From a virus: DNA of 37,940 nucleotides. The first letter of the stretch is position 1, and each line of letters begins with the position of its first letter. Where the stretch lies: IMG/VR virus record IMGVR_UViG_3300014166_000005, positions 1 through 37,940 of that record. One strand, given 5' to 3'. Positions 20,962-29,029 of the stretch are shown here, in pieces. Under the pieces are notes generated by a model, which was given only the letters and a program-made list of their open reading frames with translations, did no database searches and was not told the origin of the DNA. The position numbers were made by a program, and so were the translations under genes.

Positions 20962-20978
20962 TCGGTAAAAATTACCGA
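20962..20978 (+). promoter_or_regulatory. Inverted repeat upstream of the late promoter
   Basis: TCGGTAA AAA TTACCGA: 7-bp arms with a 3-base spacer, ending 17 bases before the -35 of promoter 20996-21024. A candidate activator or repressor site for the rightward operon. Confidence 0.5.
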
Positions 20979-20995
20979 AATCAGCAGGCTAACGC

Positions 20996-21024
20996 TTGAC
21001 AAATGAGAGGTGCTGTGGTATGGT
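20996..21024 (+). promoter_or_regulatory. Sigma70-type rightward promoter of the virion operon
   Basis: TTGACA (20996-21001), 17 bases, TATGGT (21019-21024), with TGG just before the -10 (extended -10). It lies about 30 bases before the terminase small-subunit start at 21053, and shares its spacing and extended -10 with three of the leftward promoters. Confidence 0.85.
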
Positions 21025-21052
21025 TACGCAAGAGAAGGACAAAGGAAATGAG

Positions 21053-21628
21053 ATGAGTGCGCAGAGCACGGGAAGCTTGATCGAGAAACTGAGCTATAGC
21101 CACCAGGCGATGATTGATCTGCTGGTCGCGAATCCGATGATTAGCCAGGGGGAACTGGCGAAGGCCTTCGGGTATACGCAGGCGTGGATCAGCCGCATCA
21201 TCCGGTCGGACAGCTTTCGGGAGCAGCTCGCGCAGAGGAAAGCGGAATTAGTGGACCCTCTTGTGCTCCAGAGTATTGAATTGCGCTTCGAGGCGCTGGT
21301 GACGCAGAGCCTGGATATTCTGGAGCAGAAACTGAGCAAGGAGGCGCAACCGACGGCGGACCTGGCGCTGAAGGCAGCCGAACTCGGTAGCCGGGCGCTC
21401 GGGTACGGGGCGAAGCAGGGGAACATCAACGTGCAAGGGACCTTCGTCGTGGCGATGCCCGAAAAAGCGGGGACGAGCAAGGAGTGGCTGAGTCGATTGG
21501 CAGGGACGAGCGAGTATACTCCGGCGAGCGTGATTGAAGGGGTGCACCGGCGGGTCGAGCAAGGCGGGGTGGGAACGGCAGGAGTGAGGCAGGCGGCAGC
21601 GGATCTGGCCTCCGGCGGAGACGGCTAG
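21053..21628 (+). CDS. terS: Terminase small subunit
   Basis: From the ATG at 21053 (AAAGGA 6 bases upstream) the product is 191 residues. Reading from the TTG at 20996 would place the start in the -35 box of the promoter, so that start is rejected. Residues 20-60 hold a helix-turn-helix (LVANPMISQGELAKAFGYTQ, AWISRIIRSD), typical of the DNA-recognition domain of small terminases; a helical middle (LDILEQKLSKEAQPTADLAL) suits oligomerisation, and the C-terminal part is Gly/Ala-rich. It binds the packaging site and recruits the large subunit encoded next. Confidence 0.82.
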   Translation: MSAQSTGSLIEKLSYSHQAMIDLLVANPMISQGELAKAFGYTQAWISRIIRSDSFREQLAQRKAELVDPLVLQSIELRFEALVTQSLDILEQKLSKEAQPTADLALKAAELGSRALGYGAKQGNINVQGTFVVAMPEKAGTSKEWLSRLAGTSEYTPASVIEGVHRRVEQGGVGTAGVRQAAADLASGGDG

Positions 21629-21630
21629 TT

Positions 21631-23127
21631 GTGGCGGCGGGTCAAACGGTCATCTGGGAGCCACAGGCGGGGCCGCAGACCGCGCTGATACAATGTCCTA
21701 CCTTCGAAGTCCTGTATGGTGGTGCCCGCGGAGGGGGGAAAACGGAGGGGAGTATTGGGGACTGGCTGGAGCACTCGGGGAGGTACGGGCAGGCGGCGGT
21801 GGGAGTGTTCTTCCGACGGAAGTTCAAGCAGCTGGAGGAAGTGGTAGCGAGGACGAAAGAGCTATTCCCCCGGCTCGGGGCGAAGTATAACGAGCAGAAG
21901 GCCGAGTGGATTATGCCCGGCGGCGGGCGGCTGAAGTTTCGGTACCTGGAGAAGGACAAAGATGCCGAGGAGTATCAGGGGCATAGTTACACCAGGGTAT
22001 ACGTCGAGGAGGTTACTAACTTCCCGACAGCCGCCCCGATTAACTTACTGCGTGCAACGTTGCGATCGAGCAGCGGAGTGCAAGTGGGGATGCGTCTTAC
22101 TGGCAATCCGGGCGGTCCGGGCCATCACTGGGTTAAAGCGAGGTTCATAACGCCAGATCCGAGAGGATGGCACATTTTGGAGGAAGATTATGATGGGCTG
22201 AACGGGGAGAAACTGACGCTCGAGAGAGTGTTCATTCCGAGCAAAATTGCAGATAACGTACTTCTGCTCAGGAATGACCCATTCTACATCGCGCGGCTGC
22301 GGCAGTCAGGCAGTGAGGCGTTGGTAAGGGCGTGGTTGGAGGGAAACTGGGACCTAGTTGATGGCGCATTCTTCGACTGCTGGGATGAAACAAAGCACGT
22401 TCTGGATGCAAGCGACTGGCTTCCTCGTATTCCTCATTATTCTCTGCGCTTTCGCTCTTTCGATCATGGTTATGCGAAGCCTTTTAGTGCGGGCTGGTAC
22501 GCAGTGTCAGATGGATCGTGGGGACTACCGACCGGCGCCCTTCTTAAATACAGGGAGTGGTACGGGACCAATGGGAAGCCCAACGAGGGACTGAGGATGA
22601 CGGTAGATCTGGTCGCGCAGGGGATCAAGAACCGGGAGGTCATCCTGGACCAGAAGACAGGGAACTACGGGCTGGAGCCAGTGAGTTACGGAGTGGCGGA
22701 TCCGAGCATCTTCATCCGTGATGGCGGGCCAAGCATTGCAGAGACGATGGGAGCGGCAGGGTGTCAGTGGCGGCGGGGGGATAACAAGCGGGTCCCCGGC
22801 TGGGCGGAAATGCGCAGGAGACTGAATGGAGAGGGCGGACGGCCGTTGCTGTACTTTCTGAGCTGCTGCGATGACAGTATCCGCACGATCCCGACGCTGC
22901 AGGTGGATGCGGATCATCCAGAGGATCTGGACACAGAGGGTGAGGATCATGCGGCAGATGAAACGCGATACGCTTGCATGGCCAGGCCCTGGATCAAGGG
23001 ACAGCCAGAGGAAGAATTCATTCACTATCCGAAGCGACCGGACCAAATGACACTGAATGAGCTGCTGGAGCAGCACACGCGGAATCGCAGGCTCGAGCGA
23101 GAACTGCTAGCGGAAGGATTCGAATGA
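21631..23127 (+). CDS. terL: Terminase large subunit (packaging ATPase/nuclease)
   Basis: A 498-residue product starting at GTG, two bases after the TerS stop. ATPase: Walker A GGARGGGKT at residues 30-38, Walker B VYVEE around 123-127, and a coupling-type MRLTGNPGG segment (154-162). Nuclease: acidic residues at SFDHG (D278), ADPSI (D357) and EDHAADE (D439, D443), as in terminase RNase-H-fold domains. It pumps DNA into proheads and cuts concatemers. Its stop overlaps the portal start (ATGA). Assignment is firm; the packaging mode (headful or site-specific) is not clear from sequence. Confidence 0.95.
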   Translation: MAAGQTVIWEPQAGPQTALIQCPTFEVLYGGARGGGKTEGSIGDWLEHSGRYGQAAVGVFFRRKFKQLEEVVARTKELFPRLGAKYNEQKAEWIMPGGGRLKFRYLEKDKDAEEYQGHSYTRVYVEEVTNFPTAAPINLLRATLRSSSGVQVGMRLTGNPGGPGHHWVKARFITPDPRGWHILEEDYDGLNGEKLTLERVFIPSKIADNVLLLRNDPFYIARLRQSGSEALVRAWLEGNWDLVDGAFFDCWDETKHVLDASDWLPRIPHYSLRFRSFDHGYAKPFSAGWYAVSDGSWGLPTGALLKYREWYGTNGKPNEGLRMTVDLVAQGIKNREVILDQKTGNYGLEPVSYGVADPSIFIRDGGPSIAETMGAAGCQWRRGDNKRVPGWAEMRRRLNGEGGRPLLYFLSCCDDSIRTIPTLQVDADHPEDLDTEGEDHAADETRYACMARPWIKGQPEEEFIHYPKRPDQMTLNELLEQHTRNRRLERELLAEGFE

Positions 23128-25685
23128 GCGATCCTATGAAGGACCTAGACACGGGGTCGGATACGGAACACCCGCGGGTGAAGTTCTGGAGGAGGGAACT
23201 GGAGAATGCACAGAAGCGGGAGAAGAAATTCCGGCGGGAGGCGCTGCGGGTGGTTGACATTTACGAAGGGGAGCGGAAGGCAGAGAATAGCTTTAATGTG
23301 CTGTTCAGCAATACAGAAACTCTTCTTCCAGCGTGCTATAACCAACTTCCACGGCCGCTTGTTAACCGGCGGTTCCAGGACGACGATCCCCTGGGGAAGA
23401 ACGCAGCAATGGTCATGGAGCGGACGCTCAGTGCGCTGGCCGACAGCGGGGATGCGGAGTACCAGCCATTCGGGGCGCTGATGGAGCAGGCCGTGCTTGG
23501 GGCGCTGGTGCCAGGGAGAGGCGTGACGTGGTTTAAGTACGACGCGGAGTTTAGTGAATCCAGCGAACGGAGAGAGAAAAACGCTGAAGGGAAAAACGCT
23601 CCAGAGAAAAAGGCCGAATTACCGGAGGACGCTGATGATACAGCCAAGGATGCCCAACGGGAAGTGGAAGGTGACGAGATTCTTACGACTCCACAGGAAA
23701 AGGTCTCCTACGAAACCGTCTGCGGGGAAGATGTCGACTACGACGCGTTCTGCTTCGGACCGGGAAGGCAATGGGTCAACGTGCCCTGGGTGGCAAGATA
23801 CCACCTTATGACGGAGGCGGACGCGACGGAGAGCTTTGGGAAGGAGACGGCGGGGAAAATGAAGTTTCAGACCGCCACGAAGGTGGGCGTGGAGGGCTGG
23901 AAGAAGTCGAATGAAGAGGAGCAGGAGCCGCAAGGGACGGAGAATGTTAGTCCGGTGTGGGAGATCTGGAATAAGGAGAAAAAGGAGGTTATCTTCTACT
24001 CCCCGAGTTACAAGGACGACTTGCTGAAGGTCGTGGAGGATCCGTATGGGCTGAGCGGGTTCTTTCCCTGCCCGCCCCCGCTGCACTTTCTGCTCAAGCG
24101 GAGTAAGCTGGTCCCCACGCCACTTTACGTGCTGTATGAGGAGCAGGCAAAGGAGTTAAATCGCATCACGACGCGGATTAACAAGATCCTTGGGGCACTG
24201 AAGGTCCGCGGCTTCTACGACGGCACGATGCAGGGGCTGAAGACGCTCCTCGAAGCGGACGATAACACGCTGATTCCGGCGCAGAACGTCGCGGCGCTGC
24301 AACAAGGACAGAATCTGCAGAATTCCGTCTGGTTCATGCCCTTTGACGTGCTGGTGAGCGCGCTGCAAGCGCTCTGGCAAGGTCGGGAGGAGATAAAGGA
24401 CACGATTTACGAAATAACTGGCATGGCGGACATTATGCGCGGGGAAGGCGCTGCCAGTGCCCCTGCCACCCTTCAAACGATCAAGAACCAGTGGGGTACG
24501 TTGCGGCTGAAGCGGTGGCAGCGCTATGTGCAGGAGTATGTGCGCGGCTGCCTGCGGATCATGGGCGAATTGGCGGGGAAGAACTTTTCCCTTGAGACCT
24601 TCGCCCAAGTCACAAACCTCGATTTCGCCCTTCCGAAGGACATTAAGCAAGCACAGGCAACGCTGCAGCAAATCAACCAGCAAATGATGCAGATGCAAGC
24701 TCAAGCGGCGGCCCAGCCTCAGATGGGTCCCCCCGGCATGACAGGCGGTTCTCCCCAACCTCCAGGCGCTGGTCCAGTCGCGCCTCCTGGAATGCCCGCG
24801 GGTCCTGCTGGGCCGCCGCCCCCTCCACAGCCACCTCCCCTGCCTCCGCAGATGCAGCAGGCAATGGAGCAAGCGCAGGCGGTGCTGCAAAAGCCTGCTT
24901 GGGAGGAAGTGGTGGGGTTGCTGCGGAATGACATGCAGCGGTATTATCGGATCGACATTGAAACTAACTCCACGATCGCCGCGGACACGCAGGAGGACAA
25001 GGACAACGTGAGCGATGGGCTGACCGGACTCAGCCAAACCATGCAGGCATTCCTGCCAATGGTTCAGTCCGGCGCGATGACTATGGGTGCGCTGAAGGCA
25101 ATCATGCTCGCTTCGGTACGGAAGTTCGAGTTCGGCCGAGAATGCGAGGATGCGATTAAGGCAATGCCGGACGAGTTGCCTCCACCTCCGCCGGACCCGA
25201 GCGCTCCGTCTCCGGAAGAGCTGGACGCGAAGAAGCAGGAGGCACAGGTAAAGATCCAAGTTGCGCAAGGTAAGCTGCAACTGGCGGGGATGGAAGGGCA
25301 GAATGCTCAGCAAGAGATGCAGCAAAAGGCCCAAGAGAGCCAGATGAAGATGGCACAAGCGCAACGGGATGAAGAGGCTGCGCAGAAGCAACACCAAGTG
25401 AAACTGGCGCAGATGGACCTCCAGATGATGGAAATTGCGATGAAGAAGCAGGTGAGCCAGATGACCTTGGAGCAGAAGCAACAGGAACTGGCGATGAAGG
25501 GCCAAGGAATGATGATGGAGGCCGAAACCGATCGGCTGAACGCGGGATTGCAGCGCGAGGGGGCTATGCGGGACGCGAAGACGCAGGCGACCTTGGCTCA
25601 AGCGAGCGTGCAAACAGCGCAGACGAAGGCGAAAGCGGCGAAACAGGCTGCGGCGGCCAAGCCAAAGGGAAACGGGAGCGCGTGA
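23124..25685 (+). CDS. Portal protein with long coiled-coil tail
   Basis: An 853-residue product, larger than a typical portal. Residues 1-500 form the portal body, with an N-terminal RREALRVVDIYEGERKAENS segment, an acidic insertion (about 140-190) and a clip/stem region (PTPLYVLYEEQAKELNRITT, then RINKILGALK). Residues 510-600 are a Met/Gln/Pro-rich linker, and residues about 690-853 form a long Gln/Ala/Met-rich coiled coil, like the barrel extension of P22-type portals. It forms the DNA entry ring at one capsid vertex. Placement between terminase and scaffold supports the assignment. Confidence 0.9.
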   Translation: MSDPMKDLDTGSDTEHPRVKFWRRELENAQKREKKFRREALRVVDIYEGERKAENSFNVLFSNTETLLPACYNQLPRPLVNRRFQDDDPLGKNAAMVMERTLSALADSGDAEYQPFGALMEQAVLGALVPGRGVTWFKYDAEFSESSERREKNAEGKNAPEKKAELPEDADDTAKDAQREVEGDEILTTPQEKVSYETVCGEDVDYDAFCFGPGRQWVNVPWVARYHLMTEADATESFGKETAGKMKFQTATKVGVEGWKKSNEEEQEPQGTENVSPVWEIWNKEKKEVIFYSPSYKDDLLKVVEDPYGLSGFFPCPPPLHFLLKRSKLVPTPLYVLYEEQAKELNRITTRINKILGALKVRGFYDGTMQGLKTLLEADDNTLIPAQNVAALQQGQNLQNSVWFMPFDVLVSALQALWQGREEIKDTIYEITGMADIMRGEGAASAPATLQTIKNQWGTLRLKRWQRYVQEYVRGCLRIMGELAGKNFSLETFAQVTNLDFALPKDIKQAQATLQQINQQMMQMQAQAAAQPQMGPPGMTGGSPQPPGAGPVAPPGMPAGPAGPPPPPQPPPLPPQMQQAMEQAQAVLQKPAWEEVVGLLRNDMQRYYRIDIETNSTIAADTQEDKDNVSDGLTGLSQTMQAFLPMVQSGAMTMGALKAIMLASVRKFEFGRECEDAIKAMPDELPPPPPDPSAPSPEELDAKKQEAQVKIQVAQGKLQLAGMEGQNAQQEMQQKAQESQMKMAQAQRDEEAAQKQHQVKLAQMDLQMMEIAMKKQVSQMTLEQKQQELAMKGQGMMMEAETDRLNAGLQREGAMRDAKTQATLAQASVQTAQTKAKAAKQAAAAKPKGNGSA

Positions 25686-26032
25686 TGCCTGTGTATGAAT
25701 ATCAGTGTCCAGAAGGGCATGTGAACAACGCTTACCGGAGCGTGGCGGAGAGGGAAAGGGTGCCGGAGTGCTTCTGTGGACACATGACCAGGAAAGTGAT
25801 CCTTAGCCCACCGAAGGTGTTTGGCGATTATGAAGGGTATGAGTCACCCGCGACTGGCCATTGGGTCGAGGGGAAGAGGCAGCGGGTGGAGGACCTTAAG
25901 CGGAGCCAATGCCGGCCTTACGAAGAGGGCGAGCGGCAGGAGGTAATCCGCCGGCAAGCCATCGCGGAGCGCGCGGTAGATAAGGAAATTGACAACGCGG
26001 TTGATTGGTCACTGGAAGCGTTAACACACTGA
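25685..26032 (+). CDS. FmdB-like zinc-ribbon protein in the head operon
   Basis: The ATG at 25685 overlaps the portal stop (TGATG), giving 115 residues. PVYEYQCPEGH, then VPECFCGHMTRKVILSPPKV is the FmdB/CxxC-x-regulatory zinc-ribbon pattern (one Cys, a CFCG group and a further basic strand). The rest is charged and helical (EEGERQEVIRRQAIAERAVD). Small zinc ribbons of this type appear in phage head operons between portal and scaffold; a role in assembly or virion proteins is likely but unproven. Confidence 0.75.
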   Translation: MPVYEYQCPEGHVNNAYRSVAERERVPECFCGHMTRKVILSPPKVFGDYEGYESPATGHWVEGKRQRVEDLKRSQCRPYEEGERQEVIRRQAIAERAVDKEIDNAVDWSLEALTH

Positions 26033-26041
26033 GAGGGTAGC

Positions 26042-27142
26042 ATGGCTGGCGAAAACACTGAAGGTGCGGGCGAAGTCGAGATGACCGGCGCGGACGACAC
26101 GATGCCACTGAATGAGACAGTGGACGCGCTTGCGGATAGCCTAAAGCTGGGGGATGGTGGGGAACTGGAGGCCAAAGGCCCAGCGGAAGGAGAAGCAGGT
26201 GAAACACAGGCTAAAGATGATTCGGCTGCCACGGCACCAACCGTGGGTGAGGAAAAGCCGGCCGCTGCTGCTGCCGAAGGCAACCAGGCGGCTGCCCCCG
26301 CGCAAGCCCCACCAGCGGAGCGAGTGCCGGATACGTGGAGGCCCGAGGCGAAGGAGAAATGGGCTGCCGTGGACCCGGTGGTACGCGCTGAGATTGCGAA
26401 GCGTGAGAGCGATGTTGCGCAGTTCGTGAAGGAGGTATCGCCGAGCTTCAACATCGCGAAGCAAGTCACCACGATCATGCAACCGTATCTGCCGATGTTG
26501 CAGCGGTACGGCGTTGACCCCTTTCAGCACCTATCCGGCCTCCTGCAGGCGCACACCCAGATTGTCTTTGGGGACCCGCAGACCAAGGCACAAATGTTTC
26601 GGAATCTGGCGAATCAGGTCGGGATTGACCTCTCGGTCCTAGCGTCAGATCCAAACTCCGCGGCGCAGGCGAATAACCAACAGCTTGGTTATACCCGTGC
26701 GCTGGAGGAGCGTGTTGCCCAAATGGAGAGGGGAGTGACCGGCGTCACCTCCACAATCCAGGAAGCGAGGGAAGCCGAACTCTCGCAAGGGATAATGGCC
26801 TTTGCAAGTGACACCGAGAAACACCCGTTCTTCTGGGAAGTCGCCGAAAGCGGTGAGATAAAGGCTCTCATCGACTCCGGCGCGGCTCGGACACTGAATG
26901 ACGCGTATGAGCTTGCAGTGCTGAAGAACCCAGTTACGCGCGCCAAGCAGCTCGCGTTGGATTCCAAGGCTGCGGCTGAGGCGGCAGCGAGGACGAACGC
27001 GGTCAAGACGACTGCGGCACGAAAAGCTACCAGTGCAAACGTCAAGTCGAGGGGAAGCGGTAGGCTAGCTCCCGTGGAAGAAAGCATCGACGAGACACTG
27101 CGCACTACCTTAACCGACATTCACAACAGAGCCACAACCTGA
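26042..27142 (+). CDS. Scaffolding protein
   Basis: A 366-residue, acidic and helical product directly before the major capsid gene, the standard scaffold position. Residues 1-100 are acidic and disordered (Ala/Glu/Pro-rich); residues 110-250 are helical (WAAVDPVVRAEIAKRESDVA, QQLGYTRALEERVAQMERGV); the basic C-terminus (KTTAARKATSANVKSRGSGR) would bind the capsid lattice. It guides prohead assembly and is normally ejected or degraded. AGAGGGTAG precedes the ATG. Confidence 0.8.
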   Translation: MAGENTEGAGEVEMTGADDTMPLNETVDALADSLKLGDGGELEAKGPAEGEAGETQAKDDSAATAPTVGEEKPAAAAAEGNQAAAPAQAPPAERVPDTWRPEAKEKWAAVDPVVRAEIAKRESDVAQFVKEVSPSFNIAKQVTTIMQPYLPMLQRYGVDPFQHLSGLLQAHTQIVFGDPQTKAQMFRNLANQVGIDLSVLASDPNSAAQANNQQLGYTRALEERVAQMERGVTGVTSTIQEAREAELSQGIMAFASDTEKHPFFWEVAESGEIKALIDSGAARTLNDAYELAVLKNPVTRAKQLALDSKAAAEAAARTNAVKTTAARKATSANVKSRGSGRLAPVEESIDETLRTTLTDIHNRATT

Positions 27143-27149
27143 GGAAATC

Positions 27150-28130
27150 ATGCCTTCTCCAAATGCAACATTCACGGAACTGGTCAGCACGACCTTCCGT
27201 CGGCACGGAAAGAAGTTCGTCGACAATGTGTCGAAGAACAACGCGCTGCTCGCTTGGATCATGCGGAATGGCGAAGTCACCACCGTTGCGGGTGGACTGA
27301 CGATCGTCAAGCCGCTGGATTACAACGCCAACAGCACCTATCAACGGTACAGCGGCTATGACGTGCTGAACATCGCGCAGTCGGACGTCCTGACGTCGGC
27401 GGAGTACCCGTGGCGCCAGATCGCGATCAACGTCGTCGCGAGCGGGCTGGAAATGCGGATCAACAAGGGCGACACGCAGATCATCGCGTTGGTCAAGTCG
27501 CGTATCAAGAACGCGATCCGCACGTTCAAGAACAACTTCTCCGTCGACCTCTACTCCGATGGCTCGCTGCCAAACCAGATCACCGGGCTGCAAGCGCTGG
27601 TGAGCGACGCAGGCACTGGGACGGTCGGCGGGATCGACAGCTCCGCATGGCCGTTCTGGCAGAACAAGCTGCAGAGTGCCGCGGCACCGATGCAAGGCGG
27701 CGCAGCCATCGTTCCTGGCCCGACGACGATGGAATCGTTGATGCTGCCGCTGTGGATGGCCCTTACCCGCGGCGACGACAAGCCCAACCTGATCATCTCG
27801 TCGAACGAGTACTTTGCGTTCTACGAGGCCGGGCTGGTGAGTCTCAAGCGCTACACCGGCGACAACCCGCACAACACGGCAACTGGCGGGTTCCTCTCGC
27901 TGAAGTACAAGTCCGCCGATGTGGTCTTCGATGGCGGCAGCGGCATCCCGCCGGCCCACATGTACTTCCTGAACACGGATTACTTTGACCTCACCGTGCA
28001 TGAAGATGCAAACATGACGGTGCTGGACCAAGTCCATCCGTTCAACCAAGACGCCGCAGTCATCCCGGTGCTCTGGATGGGCAACACCACGCTGTCGAAT
28101 CGCGCCCTGCAAGGGGTGCTGAAGGCGTAG
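27150..28130 (+). CDS. Major capsid protein (HK97 fold)
   Basis: A 326-residue product in the expected place. N-terminal arm and helix region (FRRHGKKFVDNVSKNNALLA), then a beta-rich core, SGLEMRINKGDTQIIALVKS (a spine-helix type segment), the PLWMALTRGDDKPNLIISSN stretch and a C-terminal domain (FDLTVHEDANMTVLDQVHPF). This matches phage coat proteins of the HK97 fold. No N-terminal delta domain is seen, fitting a separate scaffold gene. The next gap contains a strong hairpin. Confidence 0.85.
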   Translation: MPSPNATFTELVSTTFRRHGKKFVDNVSKNNALLAWIMRNGEVTTVAGGLTIVKPLDYNANSTYQRYSGYDVLNIAQSDVLTSAEYPWRQIAINVVASGLEMRINKGDTQIIALVKSRIKNAIRTFKNNFSVDLYSDGSLPNQITGLQALVSDAGTGTVGGIDSSAWPFWQNKLQSAAAPMQGGAAIVPGPTTMESLMLPLWMALTRGDDKPNLIISSNEYFAFYEAGLVSLKRYTGDNPHNTATGGFLSLKYKSADVVFDGGSGIPPAHMYFLNTDYFDLTVHEDANMTVLDQVHPFNQDAAVIPVLWMGNTTLSNRALQGVLKA

Positions 28131-28175
28131 TGCGCAGCTCGCGTACGAAGTGCCGCGGGTGGCTGTAACTTAACC

Positions 28176-28205
28176 GGGGCCAGATACCCACTAATATCTG
28201 GCCCC
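28176..28205 (+). other. Perfect 11-bp hairpin after the capsid gene
   Basis: GGGGCCAGATA (28176-28186) pairs perfectly with TATCTGGCCCC (28195-28205), loop 8 bases, without a U-tract. It could stabilise capsid mRNA or partly terminate transcription ahead of the next gene. Confidence 0.75.
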
Positions 28206-28222
28206 ACATTGAGGAGCTTCAA

Positions 28223-28948
28223 ATGCCTGGATATGCCCCGATTCACCCGGTAGCAGGTGCGGGTCCCGTCACCGACTTGATGGTGCCGGACACAACGCAG
28301 CGGTTCGCCGGTGGTACGGTCATCGACGGAGTGGACCCCTACTTCGGCTTCGGCCGCTTCATGTACCTGCAGGCCGGTGCTGCCTACAATCCCGGCGATC
28401 TGGTCACGATCGTCGACCAAACCTTCCTGACCGCAGTCCTCGCCGTGACGCCGAATCTTGGCTCCAACTTCCTCGTTGCCCGCCAGGCTATGAGCGGAGT
28501 GGGTGTCTGGGGTTGGTTCCAGATGGAAGGCATCACCCCAGTCCGCGTTGATGTTGGCGTGGCCGCGGGAGCTGCCATCGGGATCGGCACAACGGCAGGT
28601 CGTGCAACGACCAACGCGGCGGGCAAGCAACTGCTCGGCGTGCGGGTCCTGCAGCCGGCGACGTTCTCCGTGGTCCGCCAAGGCACGACCTACTTCGGGC
28701 AGAAGTACGCCGATGTGAGCAGCGCGGACGGGCTGTTCAAGGGCCTGACGGTTAGCGGCACCGGCATTCCTGGCGCCACGACGCTGTCCGATTCCACTGC
28801 CAACAACCGGTCGCTGGACCCAAGCGGTACGCGGGTCACGCTGTCAGCGGCAGCCACTGCCAGTGGCACAACCCCGCTCACGTTCACCTGGACAGGCTTC
28901 AACATGCTGTTCATCCTGAACCCGAGCACGCAAGGCGCGATCACCTAA
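28223..28948 (+). CDS. Probable capsid decoration protein
   Basis: A 241-residue, Gly/Thr/Val-rich, beta-rich product right after the capsid gene (GAAYNPGDLVTIVDQTFLTA, VGVAAGAAIGIGTTAGRATT, KGLTVSGTGIPGATTLSDST). It has no enzyme motif. The position and beta-sheet character fit a head-decoration or cement protein. GAGGAG lies 6 bases before the ATG, and an intrinsic terminator follows the gene. Confidence 0.65.
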   Translation: MPGYAPIHPVAGAGPVTDLMVPDTTQRFAGGTVIDGVDPYFGFGRFMYLQAGAAYNPGDLVTIVDQTFLTAVLAVTPNLGSNFLVARQAMSGVGVWGWFQMEGITPVRVDVGVAAGAAIGIGTTAGRATTNAAGKQLLGVRVLQPATFSVVRQGTTYFGQKYADVSSADGLFKGLTVSGTGIPGATTLSDSTANNRSLDPSGTRVTLSAAATASGTTPLTFTWTGFNMLFILNPSTQGAIT

Positions 28949-28964
28949 TCGCGGCAATCCTCCG

Positions 28965-29003
28965 CCCTGGAAGGGCTTTGCCCTCCCCTTCCAGGGTCTT
29001 TTT
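28965..29003 (+). terminator. Intrinsic terminator after the capsid genes
   Basis: CCCTGGAAGG (28965-28974) pairs perfectly with CCTTCCAGGG (28987-28996) around 12 bases, followed by TCTTTTTC. Partial termination here would lower downstream tail-gene expression relative to capsid and decoration proteins; no promoter is seen before the next gene. Confidence 0.85.
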
Positions 29004-29029
29004 CGACGGGCGGAAAAAGCGGAGTTAAA

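Noticed and set aside
20996-21052. TTG start for terminase small subunit
   Set aside because: The TTG is the -35 box of the rightward promoter; a transcript from it starts near 21031, so the ATG at 21053 with AAAGGA is used.
24156-25613. 485-codon minus-strand open frame inside the portal gene
   Set aside because: It is the complement of the Gln/Ala/Met-rich portal tail, giving Leu/His/Arg-rich low-complexity sequence; a shadow.
27105-28112. 335-codon minus-strand open frame over the capsid gene
   Set aside because: Antisense to the capsid gene with Arg/Asp/Val-rich composition and no domain.
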